Origin: Microbacterium sp.
GTDB taxonomy: Bacteria > Actinomycetota > Actinomycetes > Actinomycetales > Microbacteriaceae
Assembly (NCBI GenBank): GCA_017744855.1
Contig: JAGIAK010000009.1
Span: forward strand, 1 to 46,018
Direction of reading: 5' to 3'
DNA length: 46,018 nucleotides
Position 1 is the first letter of the stretch; the number at the start of each line of letters is the position of its first letter. A model generated the notes under the pieces. The model made no database searches. It had not been told where the DNA came from and was given only the letters and a program-made list of their open reading frames with translations. Shown piece by piece: positions 16,704 to 22,571 of this stretch. The position numbers were made by a program, and so were the translations under genes.

Positions 16704-17453
16704 TCACTGTGCGCCGTCCGCGATCCACTCGTCGAACCGCGTGGGCGCGAGGCGCGCCTGGGCGGATGGCAGCAGCACCTCGCCGGCGAACTCCAGGCCG
16801 AGCGCCGCTTCACGCCAGGAGGCGCGCACCGGAAGGTCGTGGCCGCGGGCGGCGAAGGTGCGTCGCGCCATGTCGACGGCGTCCTCCGTGCGGGGTCCGG
16901 CGATCTCGACCGCGCCGTCGAGCGGCGCCGAGGTGGCGGCCGCGACGAGCTCGGCGGCCACGTCGGCCGGGGCGATGGGCTGCAACAGCAGGGGAGGCAC
17001 GACGCCTTCGCCGTCGACGACAGACCACTCGGCGATCATGGCGGGGAAGTCGTGGAACTGTGTGGCGCGCACGATGGTGAAGGGGATCGGGCCTGTCGCG
17101 ACGGCCCGCTCCTGGGCGCGCTTGCCGAAGTAGTGCGGGTTGCCGTCGACGGCGTCGAGCGCGGCGATGGACAGGGCGACGTGATGGGCGACCCCGGCGT
17201 CGCGCTCGGCCCGCAGAAGTGTGGCGGTGATCGCAGTGAACGCCTCCTCGGCCTCCTCGACGGTCGCCACCGGCGGGTTCGTGACGTCGATGACCGCATC
17301 CGCTCCCGCGAGGCGCGAGGCGAGGCCGTCTCCGCTGCGCAGATCGACGCCCTCGGAACGACTCAACGACACGGCCTCGTGTCCCGACCGCCTCAGCTCT
17401 TCGACGACGAGTCGTCCGATCCGTCCGGTTCCGCCTGCCACCGCGATGCGCAT
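16704..17453 (-). CDS. NmrA-like NAD(P)-binding (atypical SDR) protein
   Basis: The 249-residue protein starts with a Rossmann loop, IAVAGGTGRIGRLVVEEL, and continues with a pattern typical of atypical SDRs of the NmrA/YtfG (QOR2) group: VIDVTNPP, ALDAVDGNPHYFGKRAQE, and IPFTIVRATQFHDF. It lacks the classical YxxxK layout, although the tyrosine and lysine in HYFGKR resemble the atypical active-site pair. It may be a quinone or aldehyde reductase or a redox-sensing protein. The start at 17453 is supported by AAGGAG. It is divergent from an Rrf2-family regulator gene, with an inverted repeat in the 62-base gap. Confidence 0.87.
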   Translation of the reverse strand: MRIAVAGGTGRIGRLVVEELRRSGHEAVSLSRSEGVDLRSGDGLASRLAGADAVIDVTNPPVATVEEAEEAFTAITATLLRAERDAGVAHHVALSIAALDAVDGNPHYFGKRAQERAVATGPIPFTIVRATQFHDFPAMIAEWSVVDGEGVVPPLLLQPIAPADVAAELVAAATSAPLDGAVEIAGPRTEDAVDMARRTFAARGHDLPVRASWREAALGLEFAGEVLLPSAQARLAPTRFDEWIADGAQ

Positions 17454-17469
17454 GTCCGCTCCTTAATCA

Positions 17470-17486
17470 TGGATATTACATGTCCA
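17470..17486. promoter_or_regulatory. Candidate Rrf2-type operator
   Basis: The imperfect palindrome TGGATAT-TAC-ATGTCCA (6 of 7 arm positions pair) lies in the 62-base gap between the NmrA-like gene and the Rrf2-type gene. It overlaps the place where the -35 region of the rightward promoter should be. It is a plausible site for the adjacent regulator to control both genes. Confidence 0.6.
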
Positions 17487-17503
17487 CAATATAGAGTTGT
17501 GGG

Positions 17504-17509
17504 TAGGAT
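17504..17509 (+). promoter_or_regulatory. -10 box TAGGAT, leaderless promoter of the Rrf2-type gene
   Basis: TAGGAT is followed by six bases and then the GTG start at 17516, leaving no room for a ribosome-binding site. This is the same layout seen before several other genes here and supports the GTG as the true start. Confidence 0.55.
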
Positions 17510-17515
17510 GGGCAA

Positions 17516-17980
17516 GTGAAACTTCCCGAGACGTCCGAGTGGGTGCTGCACGCCGCCGCGGTGATCGCGCAGCTGCCCTCGGGCGCCACGGTGTCGGCCG
17601 CTCAGCTCTCCGAGCACTTCGGAGTGCCGGGGCCGTACCTCTCCAAGCAGCTCGCGAAACTCGTGCGTTCCGGCATCCTCACCGGCAGCACCGGTCCGCG
17701 CGGCGGATTCCGCCTGGCGCGCATCCCTGAGCGCATCAGCATCCTCGACCTCGTCGCCGCTGTCGACGGTGCGGCCGACCCCTACGTCTGCCGGGAGCTG
17801 CGACAGCAGGGCAGGGGAGCCGCGCGCCCAGAGGACTGCACGCAGCCCTGCGCGCTCGCCGCGGTGATGCGCGACGCGCACGAGGCGTGGCGGGAGTCGC
17901 TCTCGGCCGTCTCGCTCGCCGACATCGTGGCGGGCCTCCCCGCCGGGGTCGTCGACAAGAATCGCAGACTGCTCGGCTGA
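17516..17980 (+). CDS. Rrf2-family transcriptional regulator with three cysteines
   Basis: A 154-residue protein with an N-terminal winged helix (VSAAQLSEHFGVPGPYLSKQL, then the wing GPRGGFRLAR), the Rrf2 pattern. Three cysteines, Cys92, Cys108 and Cys112, follow the linker helix where IscR, NsrR and RirA bind an Fe-S cluster, but the spacing (C-X15-C-X3-C) differs from those proteins. It may sense redox stress, nitric oxide or iron through a cluster or through thiol chemistry. It is divergent from an NmrA-like reductase gene with a shared palindrome, so the pair probably forms a regulator-target unit. Confidence 0.9.
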   Translation: MKLPETSEWVLHAAAVIAQLPSGATVSAAQLSEHFGVPGPYLSKQLAKLVRSGILTGSTGPRGGFRLARIPERISILDLVAAVDGAADPYVCRELRQQGRGAARPEDCTQPCALAAVMRDAHEAWRESLSAVSLADIVAGLPAGVVDKNRRLLG

Positions 17981-17995
17981 GCGAGGACCCAGGCG

Positions 17996-18490
17996 TCAGG
18001 CGTCGAAGCTGAGGCTGAGTTTGCGCAGCAGCGCGGCGAGCCGTTCGCGGTCGCCGCGGGAGAGCCCCTGCAGCAGGTCGGCCTCGACGTCGACGAGGCG
18101 TGTGATCGCGGCGTCGACGCGGATCCGGCCGTCATCGGTGAGGGTGACCAGCACACTGCGTCCGTCGTCGGGGTCTGCCTCGCGCCGCACGAACCTGCGT
18201 CCGACCAGCCGATCGATCCGGTTGGTCATCGTGCCGCTGGAGACGAGCGTCTGCTGCAGCAGCTGCTTGGGGGAGAGCTGGAACGGGGCGCCCGCTCGGC
18301 GCAGGGCGGACAGCACGTCCCATTCCCACGGCTCCAGGTCGCTGCGCCGGAACACGTCTCTGCGCGCGCGGTCGAGCAGTCGCGTGAGACGGTCCATCCG
18401 CGACAGCACCTCGAGCGGCGAGAAGTCGAGGTCGGGCCGCTGGGTGTTCCAGGCCCCGACGATCCGGTCGACCTCATCCGCCTCGTTCAT
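17996..18490 (-). CDS. MarR-family transcriptional regulator
   Basis: The 164-residue protein has the MarR winged-helix layout: LEPWEWDVLSALRRAG, LSPKQLLQQTLVSSGTMTNRID for the recognition helix region, and the wing READPDDGRSVLVTLTDDG. Helices at both ends would form the dimer interface. The start at 18490 lies six bases after GATAAT, implying a leaderless transcript; the open frame extends further upstream only through the tRNA region. There is no adjacent transporter or enzyme gene under obvious control. It converges with the Rrf2-type gene, with 15 bases between stops. The ligand and targets are unknown. Confidence 0.92.
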   Translation of the reverse strand: MNEADEVDRIVGAWNTQRPDLDFSPLEVLSRMDRLTRLLDRARRDVFRRSDLEPWEWDVLSALRRAGAPFQLSPKQLLQQTLVSSGTMTNRIDRLVGRRFVRREADPDDGRSVLVTLTDDGRIRVDAAITRLVDVEADLLQGLSRGDRERLAALLRKLSLSFDA

Positions 18491-18496
18491 CCGTCC

Positions 18497-18502
18497 ATTA
18501 TC
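18497..18502 (-). promoter_or_regulatory. -10 box GATAAT of the MarR-type gene
   Basis: Read on the minus strand, GATAAT is followed by six bases and then the ATG at 18490. This fits a leaderless promoter; the -35 region is not clear. Confidence 0.5.
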
Positions 18503-18562
18503 GCCGTATGCACAGGGGCAGGCATGGCAGACTTGACGGGCGGCCCCACTCGGATGCCGCGG

Positions 18563-18634
18563 TCCGCCGTGGTGTAATGGCAGCACGACAGCCTTTGGAG
18601 CTGTGAGGTCTAGGTTCGAGTCCTGGCGGCGGAG
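18563..18634 (+). tRNA. tRNA-Gln (anticodon TTG)
   Basis: The 72-base cloverleaf has an acceptor stem TCCGCCG/CGGCGGA with discriminator G, D-arm region GGTGTAATGGCA, anticodon stem ACAGC/GCTGT with loop CTTTGGA (anticodon TTG, reading CAA and probably CAG), and T-arm containing GGTTCGAGTCC. CCA is not fully encoded; only CA follows. The acceptor stem ends one base before the glmU start codon, so tRNA and glmU are almost certainly co-transcribed or the glmU mRNA is made by tRNA 3' processing. A TTGACG at 18533 could be the -35 element, but no good -10 is seen. Confidence 0.95.
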
Positions 18635-18635
18635 C

Positions 18636-20066
18636 ATGACCGGGAACGCACTCGCCATCATCATCCTCGCCGCAGGTCAGGGCACGCGCATGAAGTCGCG
18701 CCTTCCCAAGGTGCTGCATCCGATCGGCGGACGGCCGCTGGTGGGCCACGTGCTCACGACCGCCGGCCGTCTGCGCGCCGACCACATCGAGGTGGTCGTG
18801 CGTCACGAGCGGGACCAGGTCGTGGCGGCGCTGACCGCCGACTACCCCGATGCGGTCTTCATCGACCAGGACGAGGTGCCTGGCACCGGCCGCGCCGTGC
18901 AGGTGGCGATCGAGGCGCTCCCCGACGACTTCGACGGCGACGTCCTCGTGCTCTCCGGTGACTGCCCTCTGGCGGATGCCGACACGCTCGCCGCCTTCCT
19001 CGACGAGCACCGCACCGCCGGGGCTCCCGCGACGCTGATGACGGCTGTCGTCGACGATCCCACCGGGTACGGCCGGGTGATCCGCGACGCAGACGGCGGC
19101 GTCGATCGCATCGTCGAGCAGAAGGACGCGAGCGACGACGAGGCGGCGGTACGGGAGATCAACGCCGGCATGTACGTGTTCCGTGCGGCGACGCTGCGCC
19201 GCTACCTGCCTGAGGTCGGCGTCGACAACGCACAGGGCGAGATGTACCTCACCGACGTGCCCGGTCTGCTGCGACGCGACGGCGATCGGGTCGCTGCATC
19301 CGTCGTCTCCGACGTCACGGTCACCTACGGCGTCAACGACCGCGCGCAGCTCGCTCTCGTCGGACGCCTGCTCAACGCCCGGATCGTGCGCCGGTGGCAG
19401 CTCGAGGGCGTCACGGTGGTCGACCCCGAGACGACCTGGATCGACGACGACGCGACGCTCGCGCCCGACGTCACCCTGTTGCCGAACACCCAGATCCTGC
19501 GTGCGACGACGATCGCCGCCGGCGCGGTCGTCGGCCCAGACACGACCCTGGTGGACTGCGAGGTGGGGGAGGACGCCATCGTCCGCCGCACCGACGCCAC
19601 CCTCGCGGTGATCGGCGCCGAGGCGACCGTCGGCCCGTTCTCGTTCCTCCGCCCTGGCACGGTCCTCGGCGCCAAGGGCAAGATCGGCGCGTACGTCGAG
19701 ACGAAGAACGCCGAGATCGGCGAGGGCAGCAAGGTGCCTCACCTCTCCTACGTCGGCGACGCGACGATCGGCCGCGGCGTGAACCTCGGCGCGAGCACGA
19801 TCACGGCGAACTACGACGACGTCAACAAGCACCGCACGATCGTCGAGGACGAGGTGCACACCGGATCGCACACGACCCTCGTCGCGCCCGTTAGGCTGGG
19901 TGCTGGCGCCAAGACGGGTGCCGGCGCCGTCGTCCGCAAGGACGTCCCTGCCGGCTCCCTCGCTATGAGCGTCGCGCCTCAGCGCAACATCGAGGGCTGG
20001 GTCGAGAAGAACAGGGCAGGCACGGATGCTGCGGACGCCGCAGCCCGGGCCCGAGTGGCGGAGTAG
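18636..20066 (+). CDS. glmU: Bifunctional UDP-N-acetylglucosamine pyrophosphorylase / glucosamine-1-phosphate N-acetyltransferase GlmU
   Basis: The 476-residue enzyme has an N-terminal nucleotidyltransferase domain (LAAGQGTRMKSRLPKVLHPI) and a C-terminal left-handed beta-helix acetyltransferase domain (GPFSFLRPG, YVETKNAEIGEGSKVPHLSY, STITANYDD). It makes UDP-GlcNAc for peptidoglycan. The start at 18636 gives the normal N-terminus (M-T-x-NALAIIILAAGQG); an in-frame ATG at 18603 lies inside the tRNA. The only Shine-Dalgarno-like sequence, GGAG at 18631-18634, is the tRNA acceptor end itself and is one base from the ATG. The gap to prs is six bases, so the two are co-transcribed. Confidence 0.97.
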   Translation: MTGNALAIIILAAGQGTRMKSRLPKVLHPIGGRPLVGHVLTTAGRLRADHIEVVVRHERDQVVAALTADYPDAVFIDQDEVPGTGRAVQVAIEALPDDFDGDVLVLSGDCPLADADTLAAFLDEHRTAGAPATLMTAVVDDPTGYGRVIRDADGGVDRIVEQKDASDDEAAVREINAGMYVFRAATLRRYLPEVGVDNAQGEMYLTDVPGLLRRDGDRVAASVVSDVTVTYGVNDRAQLALVGRLLNARIVRRWQLEGVTVVDPETTWIDDDATLAPDVTLLPNTQILRATTIAAGAVVGPDTTLVDCEVGEDAIVRRTDATLAVIGAEATVGPFSFLRPGTVLGAKGKIGAYVETKNAEIGEGSKVPHLSYVGDATIGRGVNLGASTITANYDDVNKHRTIVEDEVHTGSHTTLVAPVRLGAGAKTGAGAVVRKDVPAGSLAMSVAPQRNIEGWVEKNRAGTDAADAAARARVAE

Positions 20067-20072
20067 GCACCA

Positions 20073-21107
20073 ATGGCGCGCAAGAAGAAGACGGTCGATC
20101 TGGATCGCGACAACGGGGTCGCCCCCGGGATCATCGCGAAGACCAAGAAGCGACTCGTCGTCGCCGGCGGGCGTTCGCACCCCGAGCTGACCGCGGCCGT
20201 CGCCGAGGCTCTGGGCACCGAGATCGCCCCGATCGAGCACCGCACCTTCGCCTCGGGCGAGATCTACGCCCGGTACGAGGTGTCGATCCGCGGAGTCGAT
20301 CTCTTCCTCGTGCAGACGTTCGGCGAGCCGGTCAACGAGTGGCTCATGGAGACCCTCATCATGATCGACGCCGCCAAGCGCGCGTCGGCCAAGCGCATCA
20401 CGGTCGTCGCTCCGTACTACCCGTACTCCCGTCAGGACAAGAAGGGCCGCGGCCGCGAGCCGATCAGTGCCCGCCTCGTCGCCGACCTGCTCAAGACGGC
20501 CGGCGCCGACCGCGTCATGAGCGTCGACCTGCACGCCGCGCAGATCCAGGGCTTCTTCGACGGCCCCGTCGACCACCTCTTCGCGAAGCCCGTGCTGCTC
20601 GACTACTTCGAGCGCACGCTGTCGAAGGAGGACCGCGACATCCTCACGGTCGTCTCTCCCGACATGGGCCGCGTCCGCGTCGCCGACACCTGGTCCGACA
20701 GCCTCGGCGCCCCGCTGGCGATCATCCACAAGCGCCGCGACCCCAAGGTGGCCAACCAGGTCTCCGTGCACGAGATCGTCGGTACTGTCGCCGGCCGCAC
20801 CTGCCTGCTCGTCGACGACATGATCGACACGGGCGGCACGATCGTCAAGGCCGCGCAGGCGCTCAAGGCGAACGGCGCCCACCGCGTCATCGTCGCTGCG
20901 ACCCACGCGATCTTCAGCGACCCGGCCTCCGAGCGCCTCCAGGACTCCTCGATCGACGAGGTCGTGATCACCGACACCATCCCGCTCACCGAGTCGCGTC
21001 GCTGGGACAAGCTCACGATCCTCCCGATCGCGCCGCTCCTCGCCCGTGCGATCCACGAGGTGTTCGAAGACGGCTCCGTCACCAGCATGTTCGGCGGCGA
21101 CGCCTAG
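20073..21107 (+). CDS. prs: Ribose-phosphate pyrophosphokinase (PRPP synthetase)
   Basis: A 344-residue class I PRPP synthetase. It converts ribose-5-phosphate and ATP to PRPP for nucleotide, histidine and tryptophan synthesis. Visible motifs: FASGEIYARYEVSIRG, the catalytic flexible-loop region YYPYSRQDKKGRGREP, the histidine-bearing SVDLHAAQIQGFFD, and the PRPP-binding loop LLVDDMIDTGGTI. The N-terminal 25 residues (lysine-rich, MARKKKTVDLDRDNG) are an extension compared with the usual start. The glmU-prs order is common in bacteria and couples cell-wall and nucleotide precursor supply. Confidence 0.96.
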   Translation: MARKKKTVDLDRDNGVAPGIIAKTKKRLVVAGGRSHPELTAAVAEALGTEIAPIEHRTFASGEIYARYEVSIRGVDLFLVQTFGEPVNEWLMETLIMIDAAKRASAKRITVVAPYYPYSRQDKKGRGREPISARLVADLLKTAGADRVMSVDLHAAQIQGFFDGPVDHLFAKPVLLDYFERTLSKEDRDILTVVSPDMGRVRVADTWSDSLGAPLAIIHKRRDPKVANQVSVHEIVGTVAGRTCLLVDDMIDTGGTIVKAAQALKANGAHRVIVAATHAIFSDPASERLQDSSIDEVVITDTIPLTESRRWDKLTILPIAPLLARAIHEVFEDGSVTSMFGGDA

Positions 21108-21144
21108 GAGCCTCGTGGGTGCGGCACAGCAACCGCATAGGACG

Positions 21145-21166
21145 GATGCATACGGTCGAATGCATC
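21145..21166. promoter_or_regulatory. Inverted repeat upstream of the flavin cluster
   Basis: A perfect 7-base inverted repeat, GATGCAT and ATGCATC, separated by eight bases, sits 38 bases before the start of the FMN-binding lipoprotein gene. It is a candidate operator for the three-gene flavin cluster; no regulator gene is adjacent. Confidence 0.45.
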
Positions 21167-21203
21167 GACAGATCGTCGACCGCAACCAGCCGGGAGGACC
21201 ATC

Positions 21204-21677
21204 ATGATCCGCACCTCAGTTCCGACGTCGGTCCGCACGGGCGCCGCTCTCGCCGGCGTTGCCGGGATGATCGTCCTCGCCGGCTGCTCCGGCGCCGCCG
21301 ACGCCCAGAGCCCTGCGTCCGACACGTCATCGAGCAGCTCCTCCTCGAGCAGCTCCTCGTCGAGCAGCTCGTCGTCCGGGTCGTACAAGGACGGCACCTA
21401 CACCGCCGACGGCTCGTACCAGACCCCCGAGACCGTCGAGTCGATCTCCGTGACGCTCACCATCGCCGACGGGGTGGTGAAGGACGTCGAGGTCACCGGC
21501 GACCCGCAGGCGCGGGAGACCGAGGAATACCAGGCGAAGTTCATCGGCGGGATCTCCGACCAGGTGGTGGGCAAGAGCCTCGACGACCTGAACGTGAGCC
21601 GCGTCGCCGGCTCGTCGCTCACCAGCGGCGGCTTCAACGAGGCCGTGACGTCCATCAAGGAGCAGGCCGCCTCCTAG
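21204..21677 (+). CDS. FMN-binding-domain lipoprotein with polyserine linker
   Basis: The 157-residue product has a lipoprotein signal peptide (lipobox LAGC, Cys28), a run of 17 serines (residues 42-58) as a flexible tether, and a small FMN_bind domain (about 60-157: YKDGTYTADGSYQTPETVES, VTLTIADGVVKDVEV). In related NqrC/RnfG-type domains ApbE attaches FMN to the last residue of an SGAT-like motif. Here the aligned sequence is AGSSLTS, making Ser138 the likely acceptor in place of Thr. It should lie on the outer face of the membrane. The start is supported by GGGAGGACC. The next gene, apbE, follows after 14 bases, so the modifying enzyme and its substrate are co-expressed. Confidence 0.88.
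   Translation: MIRTSVPTSVRTGAALAGVAGMIVLAGCSGAADAQSPASDTSSSSSSSSSSSSSSSSSGSYKDGTYTADGSYQTPETVESISVTLTIADGVVKDVEVTGDPQARETEEYQAKFIGGISDQVVGKSLDDLNVSRVAGSSLTSGGFNEAVTSIKEQAAS
21330..21374 (+). repeat. 15-base tandem repeat encoding the polyserine linker
   Basis: Three consecutive 15-base units begin TCGAGCAGCTC and differ only in their last four bases (21330-21344, 21345-21359, 21360-21374). The unit length is a multiple of three, so slippage would lengthen or shorten the serine tether without breaking the frame. Confidence 0.85.
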
Positions 21678-21691
21678 GCGCCTGACCGGTC

Positions 21692-22543
21692 ATGGCGATC
21701 TGGCGCTTCGACGCGATCGGCACCCGGTGGGAGATCGAGGGCGACCTCGACGACGGGCACCGCGACCGCGTCGGATCGCTGATCGAGGGTTTCGACCGGG
21801 AATGGTCGAGGTTCCGCTCCGACTCCGGAGTCACCAGGCTCGGTGCGGAGGGCGGGATGCTCGACGCCGCCGACGCCGCGCCGATGCTCGACGCCTACCG
21901 TGCGCTCTCGACGGCCACGGACGGGGCGGTGAGCCCGCTCGTCGGCGACAGTCTCGTCGCGCTCGGGTACGACGCGTCGTACTCCCTCACGCCGGGAGAA
22001 TCCGTGGCCGCGCCCCGTGCCTGGACGGACATCGTGTCGTGGACAGACGGGGCGGTGACGGCATCCGTGCCGTCCCTGCTCGACGTCGGCGCCCTCGGCA
22101 AGGGGCGGCTCGTCGACCTGGTGACCGCGGCGCTCCACGACGTCGGCGGCGACCTCGTGGTCGATGCGGGCGGCGACATCCGGGTGCGCGGCGGCGCGGT
22201 GCGCATCGGACTGGAGCATCCGTACGACGCGACCAAGGCCATCGGCGTGGTCGCGCTGCAGGATGCCGCGCTGTGCGCCTCGGCCGTGAACCGCCGCGCC
22301 TGGGGAGACGGGCTGCACCATGTGCTCGACGCCCGCACCGGAGTTCCGGTGCGCACCTGGGCCGCGACCTGGGCGATCGCGAAAGACGCGATGAGCGCGG
22401 ATGCCGTGGCCACCGCACTCTTCTTCGACGGCGGTCCCGAGCTCGCCGCAGAGTGGGGTGTGGAGTGGGTGCGCATGTCGACCGACGGTCGGGCCGAGAG
22501 CTCACCGAGGTGTCCGGCCGAGTTGTTCCTCGCCCGCCCCTGA
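21692..22543 (+). CDS. apbE: FAD:protein FMN transferase (ApbE family)
   Basis: The 283-residue protein has the ApbE pattern in order: FDREWSRFRSDSGVTRL, DVGALGKGRLVDLV, DAGGDIRVRG, HHVLDARTGVPV and DAMSADAVATALF with the Mg-binding Asp and Ala-Asp residues. The family cleaves FAD and transfers FMN to a Thr or Ser hydroxyl of a target protein using Mg2+. The likely target is the FMN-binding lipoprotein encoded immediately upstream. Unlike many ApbE proteins there is no signal peptide or lipobox, so this copy is predicted cytoplasmic, which is at odds with a surface-anchored substrate unless flavinylation happens before export. The next gene starts 28 bases downstream. Confidence 0.92.
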   Translation: MAIWRFDAIGTRWEIEGDLDDGHRDRVGSLIEGFDREWSRFRSDSGVTRLGAEGGMLDAADAAPMLDAYRALSTATDGAVSPLVGDSLVALGYDASYSLTPGESVAAPRAWTDIVSWTDGAVTASVPSLLDVGALGKGRLVDLVTAALHDVGGDLVVDAGGDIRVRGGAVRIGLEHPYDATKAIGVVALQDAALCASAVNRRAWGDGLHHVLDARTGVPVRTWAATWAIAKDAMSADAVATALFFDGGPELAAEWGVEWVRMSTDGRAESSPRCPAELFLARP

Positions 22544-22571
22544 CAGCCCGAACTACGGAAGAGTAGGAGCC

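Noticed and set aside
18603..18635. Earlier in-frame ATG for glmU at 18603
   Set aside because: It lies inside the anticodon/T-arm part of tRNA-Gln and adds 11 residues absent from the normal GlmU N-terminus.
18498..21185. 895-codon open frame on the minus strand across tRNA-Gln, glmU and prs
   Set aside because: It is antisense to two certain housekeeping genes and a tRNA. Its composition (Asp, Arg, Val and His rich) is what reverse reading of high-GC genes gives, and no domain is recognisable.
21330..21374. Tandem repeat considered as a CRISPR-like array
   Set aside because: Units are contiguous, 15 bases long, without spacers, and encode a serine linker in frame.
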